Of a stretch of DNA of 64,000 nt, positions 54,040 through 62,473 are shown one piece after another. A program made the position numbers and the translations under genes. Numbering within the stretch: position 1 is the stretch's first letter; every line of letters starts with the position of its first letter. Origin of the DNA: Streptomyces sp. A1136 (GTDB lineage: Bacteria; Actinomycetota; Actinomycetes; Streptomycetales; Streptomycetaceae); contig NZ_SSBJ01000021.1 in NCBI RefSeq assembly GCF_004795055.1, positions 1 through 64,000 on the forward strand. Direction: 5' to 3'. Under the pieces are notes generated by a model. The model was not told the DNA's origin. It saw only the letters and a program-made list of their open reading frames with translations, and made no database searches.

Positions 54040-54813
54040 TCACAGTTCCGCGTACACCGCCGACGCGTCGTCGTGGCGCTTGTGGCGCGCCGACGGCCGG
54101 GCCGGGTCGGACTCGATCGCACGGAGCCGGCCGATCAGCCCCTCGGCACCCTCCTTGCGCAGCACCGTCATGCAGTCCTTCCAGTCGCCCTCCCGGAAGG
54201 TGTCCGTCCACCGGCCGGCCCCGTCCGTGAGCGCGGCCACCGCCCGCACCTCCTCGCGCGGGGTACGCCCGGTCACCGCCCTGGCCGCCACCGCCGGGTC
54301 CGCGGCCGCCGTGAAGAAACCGCCCTCGGCGTTGCGCAGCGCGTCCGCCGCGGCCACCGAGCGCAGCGCCTCGGGCGGGACCCGGTCCAGCCGGTCGTCC
54401 CGTACGGCGGTGACCTCACCGCCGGGCGTCTGGAGGAGCAGGACGGAATCCGACAGCACCAGGTGCTCCACCTGCGTCTCGTCCCAGCGGGCCATCACCA
54501 CCGTCGCCTGCGGGGTTCGAACGTGAGAAAGGTCACACCGGCCGCCGTGGGCGTCGGCGGTCGCCCGGATGGCCTCCGCGAGAATCCGCTCCAAGGACAT
54601 GTCCCTTCGCGAGCCCGAGAGTTCGACCAATCGGCCGCCGAGCCGGGCCGCGAACCACGGCACCCCGTGCACGCACCCGTCGTCGCCGCGTGGCGGGGTG
54701 ACCCCGTCGAGAACCACCACAACTCCGCCGCCCAAGGCGGGTATCGCGGCCGCCACCCAGTCCTCGTTGGGGCGTTCCGGACTGCCGGCCGCCGAGGCCA
54801 AGTCGATGCGCAT
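54040..54813 (-). CDS. PP2C-like protein serine/threonine phosphatase
   Basis: 257 aa with PP2C metal-ligand positions: RPNEDW near residue 16, VVVLDGVTPPR with the two-metal Asp-Gly, and AALTDGAGRW, plus a final HDDASAVYAEL where the last Asp sits. PP2C enzymes remove phosphate from Ser/Thr and, in actinobacteria, often act on anti-sigma or signalling partners. It is divergent from the conservon operon. Start at ATG 54813, which removes a polar in-frame extension of 40 residues. Confidence 0.85.
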   Translation of the reverse strand: MRIDLASAAGSPERPNEDWVAAAIPALGGGVVVVLDGVTPPRGDDGCVHGVPWFAARLGGRLVELSGSRRDMSLERILAEAIRATADAHGGRCDLSHVRTPQATVVMARWDETQVEHLVLSDSVLLLQTPGGEVTAVRDDRLDRVPPEALRSVAAADALRNAEGGFFTAAADPAVAARAVTGRTPREEVRAVAALTDGAGRWTDTFREGDWKDCMTVLRKEGAEGLIGRLRAIESDPARPSARHKRHDDASAVYAEL

Positions 54814-55191
54814 GCGGACATTCTGCCCCGCGCCGTGGCAGAGGAAAGGCCCCGCGACGCGGAAGGTCCGTACCAAATCGGGAGGGGTGGGGCGGCCCGC
54901 CCCGGGACCCTCGGGGCGCGAAGGGCGGGGCATCTTGCCAAAGCGCGCCTCGAACTTTCAACCGTCTGTCCACGGAAGGCCCCTGGCACGCGCCGCCCGA
55001 GTTGGCCGCCCACTCCTCCGTGATGTTCACTCCTTCGAGTGGCGGGGTGGGCGATGTGCGGCTCTGTTCCCATCGCACTGCGAAGGTCTGAGGCGGTACG
55101 AGGGGGCAGGGGGCGTTTACTTGTTGACCGGCCGTTACCTCGGCCACACGAGTAGACGAGCACGAGCACACGTACAGGATTGCGAGCACCG
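54814..55191. other. 378-bp divergent region between the PP2C gene and the conservon operon
   Basis: Both genes read outward. I see no gene, no palindrome long enough to trust, and no sure promoter. The right half has A/T-richer patches (for example 55030-55130) where the conservon promoter probably lies. Confidence 0.45.
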
Positions 55192-58100
55192 GTGCAGAAG
55201 AAGCGGTCTCGGAAGAACGGCACCGCCAGCGCAGACGGACCCGCCCCCGCAGGACGTCGCGTCCGCGTGCGCAGCAGGCTGGTGGTCGGCGTTGCCGTCG
55301 CCGGCCTCACCGTCCTCGCGGCAGGCGCTCCCGCCGTCGTCTCCGCAACCAGAGAACTGAACGACTCCCAGCGGCTGGTGACCCTCGCCGAGCAGGCGCA
55401 GGGGAGCCTGACCCTGGCGCACCTCCTCGGCGACGAGCGGGACGCCGTCGTCGAGTACGCCGCCAAGGGCCGACCCGCGGGCGCCAAGGCCCCCGTGCTG
55501 GAACGCGCCGCCGGCACCGACCGGCAGGTGTCCGAGGTCCGGGCCGACGCGGACGGGCGACTCGCGGGCGTACTCGGCCGCGTCAAGACGGTGCGCGCGG
55601 AGGCGGTGGACGGCAAGGGCAGCCCCCTCGCCGCACACCAGGCGTACACCGCCGTCATCGCGGAACTCCTCGCGCCGGGCGACCGGCTGGCCGAACTGAC
55701 CCCGCCGCGCGCGGAGGCGGCGCTGGTGACCACCCGCCCGCTCGCCCCCCTCGGCCAGGCCGTCGAACAGGCCTCCGCGACCCGTGGACTGCTGCTCGCC
55801 GCGCTGGCCGTCCCGGCCCCCCGGGGCGAGCAGTCCTCCGGCTCCGCCGCCTCCGACGAACTCACCGCCGCCGCCCAGCGCGCGCGGGTGCGGGAACAGG
55901 CCGCCCTCGACGACTTCGCGCGGGCCGCGCGGCCCGACGTACGGCAGACGCTGACCGACACCGTCACCGGCCCCGAGGTCAAGTCGGCCGACGACTACCT
56001 CAAGCGCCTCACCGAGCGGCCGACGCTGTCCACGGCTGACCGCAAGGCCGACTCCGGCTCCGTCGGCTCGGCCCTCACCGCCCGGATCGACCGGATGCGT
56101 TCGGTGGAGTCCACCCTGGCGGGCCGGCGATCCACCGCCCTCGCCACCCTGCGCGACGACGACGTCCAGCGGTTGGAGCTGCTCGTCGCCTTCCTGGGCG
56201 TGCTGTTCCTGCTCGTCGTGGGAGTCTCCACGGCCGTCGCCCGCTCGCTGACGCGACCGCTGTCGGTGCTGCGCCGGGGCGCGGAGCGGCTGGCGACGCC
56301 GGAGGGCTCGGTGGAGCCGGTCCGGTTCACCGGCCGCAACGACGAGTTCGCCCAAGTGGTGGCCCACCTCAACGCGGTGCGGGACCAGACCGTCGCCCTG
56401 CACACGAAGATCGCCGGGCTCGACGCAGACCGGCGCCGGCTCATCGGTCGCAACGAGGCGCTGTCCTCGGGCCGGACCGCGCTGGAGACGGAGCTCAAGG
56501 AGGTCCGCGCAGGGCTGGAAACGGAGCTGGAGGAGGTGCGGACCAGGCTGGAAGAGCACCGCCGCATCACGTCCACGACCTCCGTCTCCCTCTCGCTGCG
56601 GACCCTGGGCCTGGTCGAGCGCCAACTGGCGGTCATCGAGGAGCTGGAGTCCAAGGAGCAGGACCCGGAGCGGCTCGCGACCCTGTTCAAGCTGGACCAC
56701 CTGGCGACGGTCATGCGCCGGCACAACGAGAACCTGCTGGTGCTGGCCGGACAGGAACACGGCCACGGGCAGGTCCTGCCGGTGCCGCTGGTGGACGTCA
56801 TGCGGGCGGCGGTCAGCGAGATCGAACGCTACGAGCGGGTCGACCTGGCCGCGCTGCCGTCGTACACGCACGTCGCCGGGCACGCCGCCGACGACATCTC
56901 CCACGTGCTCGCGGAACTCCTGGAGAACGCGACGACGTTCTCGCCGCCGGACGCCAAGGTGAAGGTGTCGGGGCGGCTGCTGGACTCCGGTGAAGTGGTG
57001 CTGTCCGTGGTGGACGAGGGCATCGGGGTCACCGCCGACCGGCTGGAGTCCCTGAACGCCCGTCTGGCCACCCCGGAGGCGTACGACGAGGAGCCGGAGG
57101 CGGAACACGGCCTGGGACTCGGCCTGTACGTGGCCGGCCGCCTCGCGGCGCGCCACGGGGTGACGGCGGAGCTGCGGGCCGGCCGGTACGGCGGGACGGA
57201 GGCCCTGGTGGTCGTCCCCGCCGCGCTCCTGCCGACCGCGCCGCCGACCTCGCCCGTGCACACGCTGGCCACGCCGGGGCTGCCGGAGTTCCGGCTGCCC
57301 GGGGTGATCGCGGAGGCGAACGAGAACACGCTGCCGCCGCGGGTGCCTCCGGCGGCCCGGTCGGTCGAGGACGCCGCCGCAGAGCCGGTGGCTCCGGTGG
57401 TGGACGCGGCGGTGGCTCCGGCGGCGGACGCCCCGGCGTCCGTCGAGGCGGTCGAAGCCTCCGGGTCCGCGGGGACCGCGGACCCGGCGGACGACGCGGA
57501 AGACACCGGGACCGCGGAGGTCGCGGAGGTCGCGGAGGTCGCGGAGGTCGAGGGGACCGACGGGATCGAGGGGTTTCCCAAGCCCGTCGAGGTAGTCGAG
57601 CCCGTCCATGACGGCGACGCGGGGCGGGCGCTCCCGGGCGACCGGTTGCCCCCCGCCGAGCAGGTGTTCACGGCGGCGGCCCCCGCCGCCGGGGCGCCGA
57701 CCGGGGCGGGTCCCGAGGCGGAACTCCTCGCGCGGGACGTGCCCGCGCCGGACCCGACGGCCTTCGCGGTGCCCGACCCCGCCGGGGAGGGCGCCGAGCC
57801 GCTGCCCGAGACCGCGCCCGGGGCCGACGTACGACAGGAAACGGCGTCGGCCCCCGCGCGGCCCGACGCCGCCCCGGCGGAGCCCGACCCCCACGGCCGG
57901 GCCGCCGCCGAGGACAACTGGCTCCCGCGCCAGGGCAACCACGGCCACCCCGAGGAAGCCGTCACCGGCAAGGGCCTGCCCAAGCGGACCCCGCGCCCCG
58001 CGGCCACCGCCGCGGCGGCCGGCCGGCCCGCCGACGCACGGCCCGAGCCGCGCCGGGTGGACGCCGAGGAGCTGCGCCGCCGGCTCGGCGGCTTCTACCA

Positions 58101-58254
58101 GGGCTCCCAGGACGGCCGGCGCGTCGCGGCCGCCGAACTCGCCCAGGGACAAGGGCAGGGCCGGGAACAGGGGCAGGGGGGCCAGGACCCGGACCGGGAC
58201 CGGCCACAGGGGCAGACCGACCGGGGGGACACCGCACAGGAGGCACGCACATGA
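55192..58254 (+). CDS. Conservon sensor protein CvnA (nitrate/nitrite-sensor-type histidine-kinase-like ATPase)
   Basis: 1020 aa. Two membrane segments (about 28-48 and 324-346) enclose an outside sensor domain of nitrate/nitrite-sensing type. HAMP follows, a coiled coil (LETELKEVRAGLETELEEV), and an HATPase_c with N-box LAELLENATTFSPPD and a GLGLGLYVAGRLAARHG G-box. No clear phospho-His region is present, as usual for CvnA. The last approximately 320 residues are an acidic Ala/Pro-rich disordered tail that ends in the conserved VDAEELRRRLGGFYQG element. The GTG at 55192 follows an AGGA site; its stop overlaps the next start as ATGA. It relays signals to the roadblock-GTPase partners. Confidence 0.92.
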   Translation: MQKKRSRKNGTASADGPAPAGRRVRVRSRLVVGVAVAGLTVLAAGAPAVVSATRELNDSQRLVTLAEQAQGSLTLAHLLGDERDAVVEYAAKGRPAGAKAPVLERAAGTDRQVSEVRADADGRLAGVLGRVKTVRAEAVDGKGSPLAAHQAYTAVIAELLAPGDRLAELTPPRAEAALVTTRPLAPLGQAVEQASATRGLLLAALAVPAPRGEQSSGSAASDELTAAAQRARVREQAALDDFARAARPDVRQTLTDTVTGPEVKSADDYLKRLTERPTLSTADRKADSGSVGSALTARIDRMRSVESTLAGRRSTALATLRDDDVQRLELLVAFLGVLFLLVVGVSTAVARSLTRPLSVLRRGAERLATPEGSVEPVRFTGRNDEFAQVVAHLNAVRDQTVALHTKIAGLDADRRRLIGRNEALSSGRTALETELKEVRAGLETELEEVRTRLEEHRRITSTTSVSLSLRTLGLVERQLAVIEELESKEQDPERLATLFKLDHLATVMRRHNENLLVLAGQEHGHGQVLPVPLVDVMRAAVSEIERYERVDLAALPSYTHVAGHAADDISHVLAELLENATTFSPPDAKVKVSGRLLDSGEVVLSVVDEGIGVTADRLESLNARLATPEAYDEEPEAEHGLGLGLYVAGRLAARHGVTAELRAGRYGGTEALVVVPAALLPTAPPTSPVHTLATPGLPEFRLPGVIAEANENTLPPRVPPAARSVEDAAAEPVAPVVDAAVAPAADAPASVEAVEASGSAGTADPADDAEDTGTAEVAEVAEVAEVEGTDGIEGFPKPVEVVEPVHDGDAGRALPGDRLPPAEQVFTAAAPAAGAPTGAGPEAELLARDVPAPDPTAFAVPDPAGEGAEPLPETAPGADVRQETASAPARPDAAPAEPDPHGRAAAEDNWLPRQGNHGHPEEAVTGKGLPKRTPRPAATAAAAGRPADARPEPRRVDAEELRRRLGGFYQGSQDGRRVAAAELAQGQGQGREQGQGGQDPDRDRPQGQTDRGDTAQEART
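57514..57549 (+). repeat. Four tandem copies of a 9-bp repeat inside the CvnA tail
   Basis: gcggaggtc is repeated four times exactly, coding for Ala-Glu-Val units in the acidic tail. A likely site for length variation between strains. Confidence 0.9.
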
Positions 58255-58724
58255 CCGCGCCCAGTACGTACGGACTGAGCACCCAGGCCCGCAACCTTCA
58301 GTGGTTGCTGACCGACCTGGTCGAGGAGGTGCCCGGCGTCAACTCCGTCGCCGTCGTCTCCTCGGACGGGCTGCTGCTGCTCTCCTCGGAGCCGACGGCC
58401 CCGGTGGGAGGGGACCGGCCCAAGGGTCCGCGGGGTGCCTCCGCCGACCTCGCCACCATCGTCTCCGGGCTCGGCAGCCTCACCAGCGGCGCCGCCGACC
58501 TCATGGAGTTCGGTTCCGTGAAGCAGACCATGGTGGCGATGGAGCACGGCTCCGTCTTCGTCATGGTCATCAGCGACGGCTCGCTGTTGGGCGTGCACGC
58601 CACGCCCGACTGCGACATGAGCGTCGTCGCCTACCACATGGCCCTGTTCGTGGGCCGGGCCGGGCACGTCCTGACCCCCGAAGTCCGCAGCGAGCTGCGC
58701 CAGTCGATGGAGAACACCCCGTGA
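58251..58724 (+). CDS. Roadblock/LC7-domain protein CvnB
   Basis: 157 aa, a Roadblock/LC7 domain (LQWLLTDLVEEVPGVNSVAVVSSDGLLLLSS; the strand FVMVISDGSLLGVHA). In conservons CvnB acts with the small GTPase CvnD as a regulator, in the manner of MglB-MglA. Starts within the CvnA stop codon (ATGA) and its own stop overlaps the next start (GTGA), so production is coupled. Confidence 0.94.
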   Translation: MTAPSTYGLSTQARNLQWLLTDLVEEVPGVNSVAVVSSDGLLLLSSEPTAPVGGDRPKGPRGASADLATIVSGLGSLTSGAADLMEFGSVKQTMVAMEHGSVFVMVISDGSLLGVHATPDCDMSVVAYHMALFVGRAGHVLTPEVRSELRQSMENTP

Positions 58725-59104
58725 GGAGTCCGGCCTCCGACCGGCTGCCCATACGCGGCGCCGACCGCCGCCCCGCCCGTGTCCGGCCGTACTCCCTCAC
58801 GGGCGGCCGGACCCGCTTCGCGCAGATCCTGCTGGTGGAGACCTTCGTCGCCGCCCTCGACACCGGTCCGGCCGAGCCCGCCGACCGGATGCCGGAGATG
58901 CCGGCCATCGTCGAGGTGTGCCGCCGCATGCGCACGATCGCCGAGATCGCCGCCCTGCTGAAGCTGCCGCTCGGCGTGGTCCGCGTCCTGGTCAGCGACC
59001 TCGCCGACCAGGGCCGCCTCCGCGTGTACGGCACGGGCCACGGCAGCGGCCGTCCCGATCGCGCGCTGCTGGAAAGGGTGCTCAGTGGTCTTCGCCGTCT
59101 CTGA
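58721..59104 (+). CDS. DUF742 protein CvnC
   Basis: 127 aa, the DUF742 winged-helix-like domain (VRPYSLTGGRTRFAQILLVE, RTIAEIAALLKLPLGVVRVLVSDLADQGRLRVY). CvnC is thought to connect the sensor complex to its targets. It overlaps CvnB by 4 bp and CvnD by 20 bp. Confidence 0.93.
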   Translation: MRSPASDRLPIRGADRRPARVRPYSLTGGRTRFAQILLVETFVAALDTGPAEPADRMPEMPAIVEVCRRMRTIAEIAALLKLPLGVVRVLVSDLADQGRLRVYGTGHGSGRPDRALLERVLSGLRRL

Positions 59105-59705
59105 TCCGGCCGTGGCCGAGGACGAGCCCGTCCAGCCCTGGCAGTACGACCGTTCGCGCGCGCCCGTCGCCGTCAAGGTGCTGGTCGCGGGCGGCTTCGG
59201 CGTCGGCAAGACCACTTTCGTGTCGTCCGTCTCCGAGATCACCCCGCTGCGCACCGAGGCGGTGATGACCGCGGCGAGCCTGCCCACCGACGACCTGTCC
59301 GCGACCCCGGACAAGCACACCACCACCGTCGCCATGGACTTCGGCCGGGTCACGCTCGCGGACGACCTCGTCCTGTACGTGTACGGGACCCCGGGCCAGG
59401 AGCGGTTCTGGTTCATGTGGGACGACCTGGTGCGCGGTGCGATCGGCGGGCTGGTGCTGGCGGACACGCGCCGGCTGCGCGACTGCTTCCCGGCCCTCGA
59501 TTACTTCGAGAGCTGCGGGCTGCCGTACGCCGTCGCCGTCAACCACTTCGAGGGATCGCCGGAATACGAGGAGGGGGACGTGCGCGAGGCGCTCGGCATC
59601 CCGCCCGTCGTCCCCGTCGTGATCATGGACGCCCGGCGCCGGGACACGGTGGTCGAGTCGCTGCTCGCCCTGGTGTCGCACGCCCTGGACGCCACCCCCG
59701 AGTAG
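59085..59705 (+). CDS. Conservon small GTPase CvnD
   Basis: 206 aa. P-loop VAGGFGVGKTTFV, G3-like GTPGQERFWFMW (the DxxG Asp is Gly-Thr-Pro-Gly here) and a fourth motif AVNHFEG where NKxD is NHFE, all features of the MglA/CvnD branch. It probably switches between GTP and GDP states under CvnB. The GTG at 59085 lies inside the cvnC frame. Confidence 0.93.
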   Translation: MVFAVSDPAVAEDEPVQPWQYDRSRAPVAVKVLVAGGFGVGKTTFVSSVSEITPLRTEAVMTAASLPTDDLSATPDKHTTTVAMDFGRVTLADDLVLYVYGTPGQERFWFMWDDLVRGAIGGLVLADTRRLRDCFPALDYFESCGLPYAVAVNHFEGSPEYEEGDVREALGIPPVVPVVIMDARRRDTVVESLLALVSHALDATPE

Positions 59706-59755
59706 CGCGAACCGCAGCCCCCGCAGAACCCCAGCCCCCGAATCGAGAACGTGAG

Positions 59756-61021
59756 ATGCGCAAGATACTCGTCGTCGGGGCCGGCCAGTCCGGCCTCCAG
59801 CTCGCCCTCGGACTCCAGTCGAAGGGGTACGACGTCACCCTCATGTCCAACCGGACGGCGGACGAGATCCGCACCGGGCGGGTGATGTCCACGCAGGTCA
59901 TGTTCGACACCGCGCTCCAGCACGAGCGGGACCTCCAGCTGGCCTTCTGGGAGCGGCAGACCCCGAGGATCGAGGGCGTCGGCGTCTCGGTCGCGGCGCC
60001 CGAGGGCGGGCGCGCCGTCGACTGGCTCGGCCGGCTCAAGGGCTTCGCGCAGTCCGTGGACCAGCGCGTGAAGATGGCGGGCTGGATGGACACGTTCGTG
60101 CAGTGGGGCGGCCAATTGGTCATCCACGGCGCGTCCGTCGCCGACCTGGACTTCTTCTCCCGGACGTACGACCTGGTGCTCGTCGCCGCGGGCAAGGGCG
60201 AGCTGGTGTCGATGTTCGCGCGGGACGCGGCCCGCTCCCCGTACGACGCGCCGCAGCGCGCGCTGGCGGTCTCGTACGTGCACGGGCTCGGGCCGCGCCC
60301 CGAGCACCCGGACACCGAGGCGGTGCGCTGCAACCTGGTGCCGGGCGTCGGCGAGCTGTTCGTCATGCCGACGCTGACCACCTCGGGCCGGGCGGACATC
60401 CTCTTCTGGGAGGGCCTCCCGGGCGGCCCGGTGGACGTCTTCAAGGGCGTCAAGGACCCGGCGGACCACCTCGCGCTGACGCTGGAGCTGATGGAGAAGT
60501 TCACGCCCTGGGAGTACGCGCGGGCCACCAAGGTGGACCTCACGGACGGGGGCGCCACCCTCGCCGGGCGCTACGCGCCGGTCGTCCGCGAGCCGATCGG
60601 TCGGCTGCCGGGCGGCGGCCTGGTGCTGGGCGTCGCGGACGTGGTGGTGGCGAACGACCCGATCACGGGGCAGGGCTCGAACTCCGCCGCGAAGTGCGCG
60701 GCCTCGTACCTCTCGTCGATCCTCATGCACGGCGACAAGCCGTTCGACGAGGCATGGATGAAGGCGACCTTCGACAAGTACTGGTTCACCACCGGCAAGC
60801 CGGTGACCCAGTGGACCAACGCGATGCTGGGCGTACCGCCGGAACACGTGCTGAACCTGATCGGGGCGGCCGGGCAGCTGCCCCCGGTGGCGGATCGATT
60901 CGCCAACGGCTTCGACAACCCGGCCGACTTCGACGGGTACTTCTACGATCCCGAGGACACGGCGGACTACCTGGCGGAGGTCTCCGCCTCGGTGTCGCCG
61001 TCGGGCCCGGACCCCGAGTAG
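59756..61021 (+). CDS. StyA-like flavin-dependent monooxygenase at the conservon end
   Basis: 421 aa of the styrene/indole monooxygenase class. The FAD loop VVGAGQSGLQLALGLQSKGYDV starts the chain, and VADVVVANDPITGQGSN is the second flavin motif. Such enzymes need a separate flavin reductase, none of which is adjacent. In other conservons the fifth gene is a cytochrome P450, so here a flavoprotein takes its place. The 3' end overlaps the convergent NlpC/P60 gene by 55 bp. Substrate unknown. Confidence 0.88.
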   Translation: MRKILVVGAGQSGLQLALGLQSKGYDVTLMSNRTADEIRTGRVMSTQVMFDTALQHERDLQLAFWERQTPRIEGVGVSVAAPEGGRAVDWLGRLKGFAQSVDQRVKMAGWMDTFVQWGGQLVIHGASVADLDFFSRTYDLVLVAAGKGELVSMFARDAARSPYDAPQRALAVSYVHGLGPRPEHPDTEAVRCNLVPGVGELFVMPTLTTSGRADILFWEGLPGGPVDVFKGVKDPADHLALTLELMEKFTPWEYARATKVDLTDGGATLAGRYAPVVREPIGRLPGGGLVLGVADVVVANDPITGQGSNSAAKCAASYLSSILMHGDKPFDEAWMKATFDKYWFTTGKPVTQWTNAMLGVPPEHVLNLIGAAGQLPPVADRFANGFDNPADFDGYFYDPEDTADYLAEVSASVSPSGPDPE

Positions 61022-62253
61022 CCGGTGTCGTCCCCCGCCGCGGCCGACTCGGGCAGCGGCGGGAGGGTGAACGAGGCGAGCGGGGTCCCTGCGGGATCGG
61101 GGCGCACGGCGCCCAGCACCGGGTTCGCGGCGATCGGCGACACCTTGACGGTGGCTCCCGGGCGGGGGGCCTGGATGACCTTGCCGTCGCCGATGTAGAG
61201 GGCGACGTGGGTGGCGGTGGGGAAGTACACCACGAGGTCCCCGGGGCGCAGCCGGTCCAGCGGGACCTTCGGCAGCTGCGCCCACTGCTCCTGGCTGGTG
61301 CGGGGGATCGGCCGCCCGGCGTGCTCCCAGGCCCGGGAGGTGAGCCCGGAGCAGTCGAAGGAGGCCGGGCCCTCGGCGCCCCAGACGTAGGGCTTGCCGA
61401 TCTGGGCCACCGCGTAGGCGAGGGCCGCGCCGCCGGCGGCGGTGGGGGTGGAGGCCGGCAGGGAGGCGGCGGGGGAACCCGCCCGGCCGAGCCGGCCCGA
61501 GCCGATCAGTTCCCGTTGCGCTTCGGCGGTGACCGCCGTCTCCCGGGCGTCGAGTCGGGCCAGTTGCCCGGGGGTCAGGGAGGCAAGGAGCCGCTCGACC
61601 TCCTTGAGCCGGCCGGTGACCTCCTCCTTGTGCCGCTTGCGCTCGGCGGTCAGGTCCCGCTGGGTGTCCAGGGCCTTGCGGGCGGCGCCGGCGAGGGTCC
61701 CGGCGCGCTGCTCGCCGCGTTCGAGGCGGCTGAGGACCCCGGCGGTGCGGGCGCCCTGGAGGGCGGTGAGCCGGCGCTGGTCGGAGGCGTGGCGGAGGTC
61801 TCCGGAGAGGAGCATCCGCAGGTAGGGGGAGAGGAAGCCGCGGGAGCCCTGGTACTGCTCGCGGGCCAGCCGGCCCGCGCGGGCCCGCTCGGTGGAGAGG
61901 GCGGAGCGGGCCTTGCCGAGTTCGGTGCCGAGCCGGCGCTCCTCGTCCTGGCGCGCCTTGAGGGCGACTTCGGTGGCGTTGTAGGCCTCGGAGGCCTGCT
62001 CCGCCTTCTGGTACAGGTCCTGGAGGCGGGTGAGCAGCGCCCCGACGGACTCGCCGGTGGCGGGTGCGCCGGCGGGTTCGGTGCCGGGCCGCGGTGCGGC
62101 GGCGGGCCGCGGTGCGGTGGCCGGCCGTGGGGCAGCGGCGGGTTCCGTCGCGGGGAGGGGTTCGGCGCGGGCGGTGGCGGGCGGGCCGGCGGCCGTGAGG
62201 AGGACGGCGGCGGCGACGCAGACGGTGCGGACAAGACGTGGTCGGTTTGTCAT
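60967..62253 (-). CDS. Secreted NlpC/P60 cell-wall endopeptidase with coiled coil
   Basis: 428 aa. Signal peptide ending around residue 30 (LLTAAGPPATARA), an Ala/Pro linker, a long coiled coil (about 68-240) and an NlpC/P60 domain (about 270-385) with the catalytic Cys in ASFDCSGLTSRAW and His in TATHVALYIGDG. It cuts D-Glu-meso-DAP bonds in peptide stems. The coiled coil probably restrains activity, as in RipA-like enzymes. GGAGGTGA upstream fixes the ATG at 62253. Divergent from the rodA-pbp operon. Confidence 0.93.
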   Translation of the reverse strand: MTNRPRLVRTVCVAAAVLLTAAGPPATARAEPLPATEPAAAPRPATAPRPAAAPRPGTEPAGAPATGESVGALLTRLQDLYQKAEQASEAYNATEVALKARQDEERRLGTELGKARSALSTERARAGRLAREQYQGSRGFLSPYLRMLLSGDLRHASDQRRLTALQGARTAGVLSRLERGEQRAGTLAGAARKALDTQRDLTAERKRHKEEVTGRLKEVERLLASLTPGQLARLDARETAVTAEAQRELIGSGRLGRAGSPAASLPASTPTAAGGAALAYAVAQIGKPYVWGAEGPASFDCSGLTSRAWEHAGRPIPRTSQEQWAQLPKVPLDRLRPGDLVVYFPTATHVALYIGDGKVIQAPRPGATVKVSPIAANPVLGAVRPDPAGTPLASFTLPPLPESAAAGDDTGYSGSGPDGDTEAETSAR

Positions 62254-62473
62254 GTAATCACCTCCGGGGCGGCCGATGCTGCCATGTCCGGTATGACGAA
62301 TCGCCCAGCGGATACGGCGGGGTGAGGCCGCGTCACCTGTTCGGCGGGGGCGCCGGGGCGATCCGGTCTGCGCCCCGGCCCGTCTGGCCTCGGGTTCCGA
62401 CCGTTTGTGTCGACTCTTCGGCGCACTGTGACATAAGCGGACATAGCGTTCCCGTGCTTGCTACGTTCCCCCT

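Noticed and set aside
62254..62473. Possible c-di-AMP (ydaO-type) riboswitch before the NlpC/P60 gene
   Set aside because: Such riboswitches occur upstream of actinobacterial wall hydrolases, but the leader here is too short and I could not find the conserved core elements.
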